Part shown: positions 35,108 to 43,437 of the stretch, in pieces
Layout: each line of letters starts with the position of its first letter
Position numbering within the stretch: position 1 is the first letter of the stretch
NCBI RefSeq assembly: GCF_000716445.1
Contig: NZ_JNWK01000017.1
Span: forward strand, 62,001 to 126,000
Source of the DNA: Streptomyces wedmorensis
GTDB lineage: Bacteria; Actinomycetota; Actinomycetes; Streptomycetales; Streptomycetaceae
Direction: 5' to 3'
DNA: 64,000 nt
Translations under genes and position numbers: made by a program
The notes under the pieces: generated by a model
What the model saw: only the letters and a program-made list of their open reading frames with translations
The model's database searches: none
Told to the model about the DNA's origin: nothing

Positions 35108-36202
35108 GTGACACGGCCGAAGGAACAGGAGCAGGACCCGGACACCCGATGGCTGGCACGGGTCATGCACATCGCCTTCTTCCTCCTCCTCGGCGCCTCG
35201 CTGGCCCGCTTCCTGCTGCGCCACCCCTGGGAGGACCGCAGCCCCTGGATCGTCGCCCTCTCCGGCGCGCTCGCCTCCCTGTACCTCCTCGGCCCCGTCG
35301 TCGGCACGCGGGCGGCCCCCCGCAGGCTCGCCTGGCTGGGCACGGTCGTCGCCGTCTGGATCGTCCTCGTCGTCCTCGCCCCCAGCTTCGCCTGGTGCGC
35401 CGTCCCGCTCTTCTACACGGGCCTGCGGACCCTCCCGGCGCGCGCCGCCCTCGGCCTCGTCACCCTGCTCACCGCGTTCGTGGTCTTCGCCCAGGTGCAG
35501 CTCGCGCACGGCGGCTGGGACCCCAACCTGATCGTCGCCCCGCCGGCCGTCGCCGCCATCGCGACCGGCGTGTTCGTGTACTCCGACCGGCAGGCCGCCC
35601 GACAGCGGGCCCTCATCAACGACCTCATCCGCACCCGGCGCGAACTGGCCGCCATCGAACGGCGCGAGGGGACGCTCGCGGAGCGCCAGCGGCTGTCGAT
35701 GGAGATCCACGACACCCTCGCCCAAGGCCTGTCCAGCCAGCAGATGCTCCTCCAGGCCGCCGACCGGACCTGGGACAGCGATCCGTCGACCGCCCGCCGC
35801 CACGTCCGTACCGCCGAGTCCATCGCCGAGCGGAACCTCGCCGAGGCCCGCCGGTTCGTCCACGACCTGGCCCCCGCCGACCTCGCCGAAGGCGGCGGCC
35901 TCGAAGAGGCGCTGCGCGGCCTCGCCACCCGCGAGTCGGCCGACTTCCGGATCGACGGGACCGCGGTGCCGCTGCCCGAACGGGTGCAGTCGGCGCTGCT
36001 GCGCATCGCGCAGGGCGCCCTCGCCAACATCCGCGAACACGCCGACGCCGAATCCGCCGCCCTCACCCTCACCTACCTCGACGACCAGGTCGTCCTCGAC
36101 ATCGCCGACGACGGCCACGGCTTCGACCCCGCCGACACCCCCGGCGGCGTGTCGGCGAGGCGGGCAGCGGCGAGGAGGCCGTCGCCATGGCGGCCAAGCT
36201 GA
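35108..36202 (+). CDS. NarL-class sensor histidine kinase, C-terminus lost by deletion
   Basis: Five to six hydrophobic helices occupy residues 20-160 (IAFFLLLGASLARFLL; WIVLVVLAPSFAW). HisKA_3 phosphoacceptor: RQRLSMEIHDTLAQGLSSQQ (His, about residue 198). The ATPase begins IAQGALANIREHADA (N box) and DIADDGHGFDPADTPGG (G1), and there the kinase ends. After about 36150 the DNA belongs to a response regulator in another frame, so the last 15 residues are out-of-frame reading. The G2 box and the end of the ATPase are missing, so the kinase should be inactive. Start as ATG/GTG near 35108 with GGAGGTG upstream. Confidence 0.8.
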   Translation: MTRPKEQEQDPDTRWLARVMHIAFFLLLGASLARFLLRHPWEDRSPWIVALSGALASLYLLGPVVGTRAAPRRLAWLGTVVAVWIVLVVLAPSFAWCAVPLFYTGLRTLPARAALGLVTLLTAFVVFAQVQLAHGGWDPNLIVAPPAVAAIATGVFVYSDRQAARQRALINDLIRTRRELAAIERREGTLAERQRLSMEIHDTLAQGLSSQQMLLQAADRTWDSDPSTARRHVRTAESIAERNLAEARRFVHDLAPADLAEGGGLEEALRGLATRESADFRIDGTAVPLPERVQSALLRIAQGALANIREHADAESAALTLTYLDDQVVLDIADDGHGFDPADTPGGVSARRAAARRPSPWRPS

Positions 36203-36681
36203 AGCCGGACGTCGTCCTCATGGACCTCCAGCTCGGCGCGGGCATCGACGGCGTCGAGGCGACCCGCCGGATCGCCCCCACCGGCGTCCACGTCCTCGTC
36301 CTCACCACGTACGACACGGACGCCGACATCACCCGCGCCATCGAGGCCGGCGCGACCGGCTACCTCCTGAAGGCCGAACGGCCCGAGGAGCTCTTCGCCG
36401 CCATCCACTCCGCCGCCCAGGGCCGCACCGCCCTCTCCCCGCCCGTCGCCAGCCGCGTCATGGACGTGATGCGCGGCGCCGCGGGACCCAGCCTCACCGA
36501 CCGGGAACGCGACATCCTCGGCCAGCTCGGCCGCGGCCTCGGCAACCGCGAGATCGCCCGCGCCCTCTTCATCAGCGAGGCAACCGTGAAGACCCACCTC
36601 GGCCGCATCTACGCCAAGCTCGGCGTCGACACCCGCGCGGGCGCCGTGGCGGTCGCGAAGGAACGCCGCCTGCTGCCCTAG
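36151..36681 (+). pseudogene. NarL/LuxR-type response regulator lacking its N-terminus
   Basis: From 36151 the frame reads VGEAGSGEEAVAMAAKLKPD, then VVLMDLQLGAGIDGVEATR, the phosphoacceptor Asp region. LVLTTYDTD and GYLLKAERPEELFAAI follow, and a LuxR-type DNA-binding domain (LTDRERDILGQLGRGLGNREIARALFISEATVKTHLGRIYAKL). The first 35 or so residues, with the acidic pair DD, are gone. The remaining receiver joins the kinase gene out of frame. ATG 36187 could start a short protein with an intact DNA-binding domain and a partial receiver. Confidence 0.75.
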
Positions 36682-36801
36682 GGGAAAGACCCCCAGGGAG
36701 TGTCTTCCCCTTGCATGACGTCCCCCGACAGGCAGCCGCTGCTACTGTGCGCTACTGCCTGACCGCACGGTGTCATGCATCGGTTCTCCGTGGGAGCGCA
36801 C

Positions 36802-38007
36802 GTGAAGCTCGCGATCGTCGGCGGTGGCCCCGCCGGCCTCTACCTCTCGATCCTGCTGAAGCGGCAGGACCCGTCCCACGACATCGCCGTGTACGAACGG
36901 AACCCCGAGGGCTCCACGTACGGCTGGGGCGTCACCTACTGGGCCGGGCTCCTCGACAAACTCCGCGCGGGCGACCCCGAGTCCGCCGACGCGGTCGCCG
37001 AGGCGTCCGTGACCTGGACCGACGGCGTAGCGATCGTCCGCGACCAGCGGACCGTCCACCGCGGCGACGCCGGCTTCGGCATCGGACGGCGCCGGATGCT
37101 CGGGCTGCTCGCCGACCGTGCGCGGGAGCTCGGCGTCCGGGTGGAGTTCGAGCACGACATCACCGGCCCCGACGCGCCCGAACTCGCCGACGCGGACCTC
37201 GTCGTGGCCGCCGACGGTGTCAACAGCGTCCTCCGCAAAGCACACGCCGACCGCTTCGGGCCCACGGTCGCCCACGGCCGCAACCACTACATCTGGCTCG
37301 GCACCACCAAGGTCTTCGACTCCTTCAGCTTTGCCTTCAAGGAGACCGAGCACGGCTGGATCTGGTGCTACGCCTACGGGTTCAGCGGCGAACGCTCCAC
37401 CTGTGTCGTCGAGTGCTCCCCCGAGACCTGGACCGGCCTCGGCCTGGACACGCGCGGCGAGGCCGACAGCCTCAACCTCCTGGAGAAGCTCTTCCACGAC
37501 CTCCTCGACGGGCACGAACTGATCGGCCGCGACCGGGCCGACGCCGCCGCCCAGTGGCTCACCTTCCGCACCCTCACCAACCGCGCCTGGCACCACGGCA
37601 ACCTCGTCCTCCTCGGCGACGCCGCCCACACCACCCACTACTCGATCGGCGCGGGCACCACCCTCGCCCTCGAAGACGCCCTCGCCCTCGCCGACGCCCT
37701 CCGCGACCACACCGACCTGGACGCCGCCCTCACCACATACGGCAAGCGCCGCCGCGCCGAACTCGTCTCCGCCCAGAGCGCCGCCCGCTACAGCGCCCAG
37801 TGGTACGAGAACCTCCCCCGCTACATGAACCTCCCCCCGGCCCACATGTTCGCCCTCCTCGGTCAACGCCACTCCCCCCTCCTCCCCCACATCCCCCCAC
37901 AGCTCTACTACCGCCTCGACCGCGCCGCCGACCACCTCCAACCCCTCCGCCGCCTCAAGCGCTGGCTCGGCCCCCACCTCGCCCGCGCCACCCACTCCCG
38001 CCACTGA
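36802..38007 (+). CDS. FAD-dependent aromatic monooxygenase
   Basis: 401 residues. Rossmann FAD site LAIVGGGPAGLYLSILLK at the N-terminus; DLVVAADGVNSVLRKA (the DG motif of flavin hydroxylases) at about 140; LVLLGDAAHTTHYSIGAGTTLALEDA (GD motif) at about 275. YGWGVTYWAGLL near residue 50 is typical of the VioD/anthraniloyl-CoA hydroxylase-like branch. It likely hydroxylates an aromatic or CoA-linked substrate with NAD(P)H and O2. GTG 36802 has GGGAG 8 bases upstream. The C-terminal 30 residues are basic. The repeat block starts 25 bases after the stop. Confidence 0.85.
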   Translation: MKLAIVGGGPAGLYLSILLKRQDPSHDIAVYERNPEGSTYGWGVTYWAGLLDKLRAGDPESADAVAEASVTWTDGVAIVRDQRTVHRGDAGFGIGRRRMLGLLADRARELGVRVEFEHDITGPDAPELADADLVVAADGVNSVLRKAHADRFGPTVAHGRNHYIWLGTTKVFDSFSFAFKETEHGWIWCYAYGFSGERSTCVVECSPETWTGLGLDTRGEADSLNLLEKLFHDLLDGHELIGRDRADAAAQWLTFRTLTNRAWHHGNLVLLGDAAHTTHYSIGAGTTLALEDALALADALRDHTDLDAALTTYGKRRRAELVSAQSAARYSAQWYENLPRYMNLPPAHMFALLGQRHSPLLPHIPPQLYYRLDRAADHLQPLRRLKRWLGPHLARATHSRH

Positions 38008-38031
38008 CGCCACGACGGGGGCGGCGCGGTT

Positions 38032-38290
38032 GCGGTGCGGCGGTCGCGAGGTGCGGCGGTTACCCGGGGACGGTGCGGGCCGTCGCGCGGTGCAGCCCGG
38101 GGGCGGTGCAGCCCGTGGGCGGTGCGGCCGTGGGCGGTGCGGCGGTTGCCCGGGGACGGTGCGGGCCGTCGCGCGGTGCAGCCCGGGGACGGTGCGGCCG
38201 TCGCGCGGTGCAGCCCGGGGACGGTGCGGCCGTGGGCGGTGCGGGCCGTCGCGCGGTGCAGCCCGGGGCGGTGCTGCCCGGGGGGCGGTG
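38032..38290. repeat. GC-rich minisatellite block
   Basis: A patchwork of repeated modules. CCGTCGCGCGGTGCAGCCC occurs four times and GGTGCGGCCGTGGGCGGTGC-like pieces alternate with it. No reading frame with gene character crosses it. The gap 38008-38483 holds nothing else I can name. Confidence 0.85.
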
Positions 38291-38483
38291 CCACCGGGGC
38301 GGGCGGTCCGTGCCCGATGCCGCCGAGAGCAGGTGCCGATGCCCGGTCCCGTCGGGCGGCGGGAACCGTTTGCCCGGTGCCGCCAAGGGGCGGGCCCGGT
38401 AGCCGGCTGTGAGACCTGGGCCCGAGAGGGCCCTGCGCGTCCTCGCGTGCGGGAGGCAGGCCGGGCCGTGACACCATCGGTCC

Positions 38484-38984
38484 GTGCTCGACATCGGCTA
38501 CTCCCTCTCGCGTCGCTTCCCCGACCCGCCGCAGACCGACTACCGCCGCGCGGACGTCCACTCGCTGCGGCACGACCTCTTCTGCGGGGACGTCTACCTC
38601 GCCGACACCGAGGCGGACCGCGAGGTGTCCACAGCCTGGGGATGGGTGCCGGTCCTCGACTTCGCCTGGGCACTGTGCGACATCGTCGAACAACTCGACC
38701 AGGACCCCCGCGGCAGCCGCGCCTCGCAGCCGCAGTACGCCGAGCTCGACTTCACCGAATCCTCGGACCGGATGCTCTTCGAACGCCGCTTCGGCTGGGT
38801 GGACGTCGAAGCCGACTGGATGCCCGGCGACGAGCCGCCGGTCACCTTCAACCACGCGGAGCTGCGGCGCGAGGCGCGCGACTTCCTGCACGACCTGATC
38901 GCCGACCTCACCGACATGCACGAAGGCCTCGGCGACAACCCCGCCATCTGGTCCCTCCAATCCCGCTTCCCCCGCCTCCCCTGA
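38484..38984 (+). CDS. Conserved-looking hypothetical acidic protein
   Basis: 166 residues, GTG start, rich in Asp/Glu (about a quarter) and aromatic residues: LDIGYSLSRRFPDPPQTDYR, WGWVPVLDFAWALCDIVEQLDQDP, LFERRFGWVDVEADW. No signal peptide or helix bundle. The regular codon bias and ordered hydrophobic pattern make it a real gene. I do not recognise a family. It stands alone between two repeat blocks. Confidence 0.7.
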   Translation: MLDIGYSLSRRFPDPPQTDYRRADVHSLRHDLFCGDVYLADTEADREVSTAWGWVPVLDFAWALCDIVEQLDQDPRGSRASQPQYAELDFTESSDRMLFERRFGWVDVEADWMPGDEPPVTFNHAELRREARDFLHDLIADLTDMHEGLGDNPAIWSLQSRFPRLP

Positions 38985-39244
38985 CCCGCCCCTGCACCCC
39001 GTGGGCCCCGGCCCCACCCCGTGCCGGACCTCCGCCCACCCCCGTGCGGACCTCCGCCGCACCCCCGTGCGGCCTTCGCCCACTGCTGTGTGGGCCTGCG
39101 CGCCGCCGCCGCGCGGGCTGCCACGCTGCGTGGCCTGCGCCCACCGCACCCCCGTGCGGGCCTCCGCGCCCACTGCTGTGCGGGCCTCCGCCCTCCGCCC
39201 CGTGTGGGCCTACGCCCGCTGCCGTGTGGGCAATCGTCCCGCTG

Positions 39245-39404
39245 GGGCGGGACGGGTGGGCACACGGGACGGCGCCCTCGGCGGCGCCTCCGCCCCTTGT
39301 GCCTGGACCCGCACCCGTTGCGCACCGCACTGTCCGTGCGGGTTCAGGCGCGGAAGCCTGGGCCCGGCAAGGGGCGCCGTCCGTTGTGCCCACCCGTTCC
39401 GCCC
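39245..39404. repeat. 160-bp imperfect inverted repeat (possible dispersed palindromic element)
   Basis: The arm from about 39245 to 39276 (core ACGGGTGGGCACA) is matched, inverted and nearly complete, by 39373-39404. Inside, TGCCTGGACCCGCAC pairs with a second inverted copy. The unit looks like an intergenic palindrome common in Streptomyces genomes (from memory). The neighbourhood 38985-39244 is a run of variant CCCCGTGCGGACCTCCGC modules without a gene. Confidence 0.7.
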
Positions 39405-39438
39405 CATACGGGGCGGGGCGCAGCCCCGGGCGGGAGGG

Positions 39439-40107
39439 TCAGGGGGTGACGTGGAGGCCGAGGTGGGTGGCGAGGAGGGGCGCGAGGTCGATGAGCTGCG
39501 CCGAGGAGACGACCGCCCCGCCCAGCGAGGCCACGCCCCGCGCGATGTCGAGGCGGGAGACCCCGCGCAGGTCGACGTCCTTGAGCCGTACCGACGTGAA
39601 GTCGACCCCCGTCAGCACGCAGTCGACGAATTCGACGCGTTCGAGTGACGCCCCGCCGAAGTCCGGCTCGCTGAGCACGACGCTCTCGAAGACGACGTCT
39701 TTGAGTCGGGCGGCCCGGAGGTTGAGGTAGTCGCTCTTGCCGCCCCGGATGACGACTCTTTCCAGCACGGCGCCGTGCAGCTGCGCGCCGCCGAGCCGCG
39801 CGTCCACGAGTTCGACGTCGCGGAACTGTGTGTGGGAGAGGTCGGTGCCGACGCCGCGCACGCCGGTGAGCCGGGAGTCGAGGAACCGCGCGTTCGCGAG
39901 GCGCGCTTCGTCGAGCCGGCAGTCGCGGAGCGCGCAGTCGAGGAAGCGGGCGCCTTCGCCGGACTGGCCGGTGAGGTCGAGCCCGGTGAGGTCGAGGCCG
40001 TCGTAGTCGCCGTCGGGCTCGAGGGTGCCGGCGTACGCATCGAGCGGGGGGAGGCGTACCTCCGGCCGTCGCGCCGCCGCCACCTGCTTCTTGCGTGTCG
40101 TCGCCAT
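39439..40107 (-). CDS. Pentapeptide-repeat protein
   Basis: 222 residues built of A(D/N)LXX-type five-residue steps: LDLTGLDLTGQSGEGARFLDC, CRLDEARLANARFLDSRL, AQLHGAVLERVVI, ARLKDVVFESVVL. This makes a right-handed quadrilateral beta-helix. Known members protect DNA gyrase from quinolones or toxins by mimicking DNA, but most have no known role. The basic N-terminus MATTRKKQVAAARR precedes the helix, and a short helical cap (LIDLAPLLATHLGLH) ends it. Transcribed alone and divergent from the FAD enzyme at 40206. Confidence 0.88.
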   Translation of the reverse strand: MATTRKKQVAAARRPEVRLPPLDAYAGTLEPDGDYDGLDLTGLDLTGQSGEGARFLDCALRDCRLDEARLANARFLDSRLTGVRGVGTDLSHTQFRDVELVDARLGGAQLHGAVLERVVIRGGKSDYLNLRAARLKDVVFESVVLSEPDFGGASLERVEFVDCVLTGVDFTSVRLKDVDLRGVSRLDIARGVASLGGAVVSSAQLIDLAPLLATHLGLHVTP

Positions 40108-40205
40108 GCCCTCATGGTGAGGTACGCCACTGACAGCGCCCCGGATGTCACGAACGGGGACCGGCCGCTCGTCCCCCGTACGAGATCCAGACGAGGGAGA
40201 CGGAC

Positions 40206-41423
40206 ATGCGGAAGCTCACGATCGTCGGCGGCGGTTTCGCCGGACTGACCGCGGCCATCACCGCCGCCGAGGCGGGCACGAAGGTGACCGTGCACGAGGC
40301 TCACCGGACTCTCGGCGGCCGGGCCCGTACCGCCGAGGGCCCGTACCGCACGAACGAGGGTCCGCACGCGCTGTACGCCGGCGGTCCGCACTGGACCTGG
40401 TTGAAGCAGCGCGGGCTTCTCGGCCCGCTCGCGAAGCTGCCGGCGGTCGAGGGCCTCCGGTTCCGCTTCCACCGCGGCGGCGTGCTGCGGCGCGTACCCC
40501 CGCCGGGTCTGCTGCGCCAGGCGCTGCGTACCGCCGAACAGGCGCCCGTCGACGTCGACTTCCGCACCTGGGTGACCGGCCTCGCGGGGGCCAGGACCGC
40601 CGGCGTCGCCGCCGCGTACAGCGCGGTGGCGCTGTTCCACCACGACCCGGGCGCGTTGTCCGCCCGCTTCGTGCAGGAACGCCTGCACCGCGCCGCGTCC
40701 CTGCCGCCCGAGGCGCACTACGTCCGGGGCGGCTGGGGCGAGCTGGTCGACCGGATGGCCGCGCGCGCGTGGGAGATGGGCGTACGGATCGAGACCTCGT
40801 CCCGGGTCGACGCCCTGCCCGCCGACGACGGGCCCGTGATCGTCGCGACCGCTCTGCCCGCCGCCGCCCGTCTGCTCGGCGACCCGTCCCTGACTTGGGA
40901 GAGCGGCCGTACGGTCCTGCTCGACCTGGCGCTGCGGACCCGGAAGGGCGACCCGTTCGTCGTCTCCGACCTGGACGCGCCGGGCTGGGTCGAACGGTTC
41001 ACGGCGCAGGACCCTTCGCTCGCCCCGGCCGGTCAGCAGCTGATCCAGGCCCAACTGCCCATCGGCCCCGGCTCCTCCAAGGCCGACGGCGTCGCCCACG
41101 CCGAGCGCCTCCTCGACCTCGGCTTCCCCGGCTGGCGCGAACGGACGGTGTGGCGACGCGAGTCCGTATCCCAGGGCCGCACCGGTGCCGTCGACCTCCC
41201 CGGCACCACCTGGCGCGACCGTCCGGCCGTCGACCGCGGCGACGGCGTGTACCTGGTCGGCGACCAGGTGGCCGCGCCCGGCGTGCTCTCCGAGGTGTCG
41301 TTCACGAGCGCGGTCGAGGCCGTGTCCCTCGCCCTCCGCGCCGACCACCGCGGCCACTCGGACCACTCGGGCCGCCCTGGCTCCCCCACCTCCCGCGACC
41401 GTCTTGACCTCAAGCACGCTTGA
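40206..41423 (+). CDS. FAD/NAD(P)-binding amine-oxidase/phytoene-desaturase-like protein
   Basis: 405 residues. Dinucleotide site: LTIVGGGFAGLTAAITAAEAG followed by the acidic strand end HEAHRTLGGRARTAEG, the pattern of phytoene desaturase and amine oxidases. The C-terminal FAD contact is GVYLVGDQVAAPGVLSEVSF. The middle (residues 60-300) is diverged. Substrate unknown. Its last codons overlap the SoxR box of the next gene: the TGA at 41421-41423 lies within that operator. Confidence 0.8.
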   Translation: MRKLTIVGGGFAGLTAAITAAEAGTKVTVHEAHRTLGGRARTAEGPYRTNEGPHALYAGGPHWTWLKQRGLLGPLAKLPAVEGLRFRFHRGGVLRRVPPPGLLRQALRTAEQAPVDVDFRTWVTGLAGARTAGVAAAYSAVALFHHDPGALSARFVQERLHRAASLPPEAHYVRGGWGELVDRMAARAWEMGVRIETSSRVDALPADDGPVIVATALPAAARLLGDPSLTWESGRTVLLDLALRTRKGDPFVVSDLDAPGWVERFTAQDPSLAPAGQQLIQAQLPIGPGSSKADGVAHAERLLDLGFPGWRERTVWRRESVSQGRTGAVDLPGTTWRDRPAVDRGDGVYLVGDQVAAPGVLSEVSFTSAVEAVSLALRADHRGHSDHSGRPGSPTSRDRLDLKHA

Positions 41424-41427
41424 GGTC
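41406..41427 (+). promoter_or_regulatory. SoxR operator and promoter of the quinone reductase gene
   Basis: GACCTCAAG-CACG-CTTGAGGTC is a perfect inverted repeat matching the SoxR box CCTCAAG-N4-CTTGAGG. TTGACC (41404-41409) as -35 is 19 bases from GAGGCT as -10, the long spacing that MerR-family activators need. SoxR with an oxidised 2Fe-2S cluster would switch the gene on in response to redox-active compounds. Confidence 0.85.
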
Positions 41428-41484
41428 GGAGGCTGTACCCGTCAAGCCGCTCACGCGCCCGTACGACGACACAGGGGACTCGCC

Positions 41485-42489
41485 ATGCACGCCATCCGCC
41501 TCCACGCTTTCGGCCCCGCGGAGAACCTCACCTACGAGCAGACGCCCGACCCCGTGCCGGGCGCCGGCCAGGTCCGCATCCGGGTGGCGGCGGCCGGTGT
41601 GCACCTCCTGGACACCGCGCTCCGCGAGGGCGCGCAGGGGCCGTTCCCGACTCCCACCGCGCTCCCCACGATCCCCGGCCGCGAGGTCGCCGGCACCGTC
41701 GACGCCGTCGGCGAGGGCACCGACCCGTCCTGGTTGGGCAACCGGGTCGTCGCCCACCTCGGCATGAACCCCGGCGGCTACGCCGAACTCGCCGTCACCG
41801 ACGCCGCCCGCCTCCACGCCCTGCCCGACCACCTCGGCGAGGCGGAGGCCGTCGCCATGATCGGCACCGGCCGCACGACGCTCGGCATCCTGCAGTTCAC
41901 GGAGCTCGGCCCGGACTCGGTCGCGGTCGTGCCCGCCGCCGCCGGCGGCATCGGCACCCTGCTCGTCCAGTACGCCAAGAACGCCGGCGCCACCGTCATC
42001 GGCCTCGCCGGCGGCCCCGCGAAGGTCGCGCTCGTCCGGGAGAACGGCGCCGACCTGGCCGTCGACTACACGCGGCCCGAATGGCCGGACGAGGTCCGGG
42101 CGTACCTCGAACCCCTGGGCAAGTCCGCCACCGTCGTCTTCGACTCGGTCGGCGGCGAGACCGGCCGCACCGCCGTCGACCTGCTCGGCAAGGGCGGGCA
42201 GCACATCGTCTTCGGCTGGTCCGGCGCCGGCCTCCACGACGGCGAACCGCTCACCTACACCGCCGAGGAGCTCGCCTCCCGGGGCATCACCTCGGAGTCC
42301 GTCCTCGGCCCCGTCATGATCCAGAAGGCCGGCGGCGACGTCCGCGGCCTCGAACTCGCCGCCCTCGACGCCGCGTCCACCGGCACCCTCCGCCCCGCCG
42401 TCCACCGCTTCCCCCTCGCGGACGCGGCGGGCGCCCACCGCGCCCTGGAGAACCGGGGCACGACGGGCAAGGTGGTCCTGGTCCCGTAG
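41485..42489 (+). CDS. Quinone oxidoreductase-like MDR-family protein, SoxR-controlled
   Basis: 334 residues, MDR superfamily without structural zinc. AIRLHAFGPAENLTYEQTPDPVPGAGQVRIRVAAAGVHLLDT opens the GroES-like domain. VVPAAAGGIGTLLVQYAKNAGATVIGLAG is the NADPH site (AXXGXG). The end, FPLADAAGAHRALENRGTTGKVVL, is typical of quinone oxidoreductases. From memory an oxidoreductase at the matching place in S. coelicolor (SCO4266) is a known SoxR target. Likely role: NADPH-dependent reduction of quinones or antibiotics that redox-cycle. CAGGGGA precedes the ATG. A 37-base tandem repeat starts at its stop codon. Confidence 0.9.
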   Translation: MHAIRLHAFGPAENLTYEQTPDPVPGAGQVRIRVAAAGVHLLDTALREGAQGPFPTPTALPTIPGREVAGTVDAVGEGTDPSWLGNRVVAHLGMNPGGYAELAVTDAARLHALPDHLGEAEAVAMIGTGRTTLGILQFTELGPDSVAVVPAAAGGIGTLLVQYAKNAGATVIGLAGGPAKVALVRENGADLAVDYTRPEWPDEVRAYLEPLGKSATVVFDSVGGETGRTAVDLLGKGGQHIVFGWSGAGLHDGEPLTYTAEELASRGITSESVLGPVMIQKAGGDVRGLELAALDAASTGTLRPAVHRFPLADAAGAHRALENRGTTGKVVLVP

Positions 42490-42490
42490 G

Positions 42491-42580
42491 GGACACGAGG
42501 ACCACCGGGAGGTCCCGATCCCGTAAGGGACACGAGGACCACCGGGAGGTCCCGATCCCCTAAAGGACACGAGGACCACC
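42491..42580. repeat. 37-bp tandem repeat directly after the stop codon
   Basis: Units start at 42491, 42528 and 42565 with GGACACGAGGACCACCGGG; the third is partial. Each contains a TAA/TAG-like stop near its join. The array begins two bases after the TAG of the quinone reductase gene. Confidence 0.85.
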
Positions 42581-42593
42581 GGGGAGCGGTCGG

Positions 42594-42929
42594 TCAGACC
42601 CCGACGACGTCCCAGGAGTGCGCCTTGAACTCCTTCAGGAAGTCCGGGTGGTCCTCCCACATCCGGGCGACCGACCGCAGCACGTCCCAGTTCTGCTCCA
42701 GGGCCTGGTCGACGACCTGCCGGAGCTCAGGCGCCGTCGCCCGCTTCTCCACGAGGCCGTTGACGGCCGCCGCGGCCTGCACGGTGTAGCGGGTGGCGCG
42801 CAGGGCCCGGGAGGTGTCGTCCATGCCGAAACCGTGGTCACTGCCGTTCGCCGGGTCGAAGAGCGGAGTCAACCGCGCCTCGATGAAGGCCGTGATCCGC
42901 TGGAAGCGCTGCTCGATGTCCGTATCCAT
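42594..42929 (-). CDS. Small helical hypothetical protein
   Basis: 111 residues, predicted mostly helical: DIEQRFQRITAFIEARLTPLFD, then TSRALRATRYTVQAAAAVNGLVEKRA, ELRQVVDQALEQNWDVLRSVARMWEDHPDF. Soluble, no metal or catalytic motif. ATG 42929 is followed closely upstream by the acetyltransferase stop (42939), so the two are likely one transcript. Family not recognised; it has the look of a DUF common in actinobacteria. Confidence 0.7.
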   Translation of the reverse strand: MDTDIEQRFQRITAFIEARLTPLFDPANGSDHGFGMDDTSRALRATRYTVQAAAAVNGLVEKRATAPELRQVVDQALEQNWDVLRSVARMWEDHPDFLKEFKAHSWDVVGV

Positions 42930-42938
42930 GCCCTCTTC

Positions 42939-43418
42939 CTACACCCCCGCCCCACCGAGCTCCGCCAGCGCCCCGTCCGTCAGGCGGTAGATCGTCCACT
43001 CGTCCTGCGGGCGGGCGCCGAGGGACTCGTAGAAGTCGATCGACGGCTTGTTCCAGTCGAGCACCGACCACTCCAGGCGTCCGTAGCCGCGGTCGACGCA
43101 GATGCGGGCCAGTTCGCGCAGCAGCGCCTTCCCGTGGCCGCCGCCCCGGGCCTCCGGACGGACGTACAGGTCCTCCAGGTAGATGCCGTGGACACCGCGC
43201 CACGTCGAGAAGTTGAGGAACCAGAGCGCGAAGCCGGCGACCTCGCCCGAGTCGGTCTCCGCGATGTGCGCGAAGGCCGCCGGGTGCTCGCCGAAAAGGG
43301 CCTCGTGAAGCTGGTCCACGGTCGCGTGGACCTCGTGGAGTGCCTTCTCGTACTCCGCGAGGTCGCGGACCATGGCGTAGATGACAGGGACGTCTGCAGG
43401 CGTGGCTGTACGGATCAT
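42939..43418 (-). CDS. GNAT acetyltransferase, spermidine/diamine-acetyltransferase-like
   Basis: 159 residues. IRTATPADVPVIYAMVRDLAEYEKALHEV, then FALWFLNFSTWRGVHGIYLEDLYVRPEARGGGHGKALLREL (acetyl-CoA loop) and GRLEWSVLDWNKPSIDFYESLGARPQDEWTIYRL. The combination of FNFSTW-GIYLEDLYV and ARPQDEWTIYRL is that of SSAT-type enzymes which acetylate polyamines or thialysine. ATG 43418. Divergence from the upstream kinase gene is nil: same strand, 19-base gap. Confidence 0.88.
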   Translation of the reverse strand: MIRTATPADVPVIYAMVRDLAEYEKALHEVHATVDQLHEALFGEHPAAFAHIAETDSGEVAGFALWFLNFSTWRGVHGIYLEDLYVRPEARGGGHGKALLRELARICVDRGYGRLEWSVLDWNKPSIDFYESLGARPQDEWTIYRLTDGALAELGGAGV

Positions 43419-43437
43419 GGGGCCAGCCTGCCCCCGA

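Noticed and set aside
38032..38290. Repeated modules that could be a CRISPR or a coding repeat domain
   Set aside because: No unique spacers of constant size, and frames through the block change at every module. It is a minisatellite.
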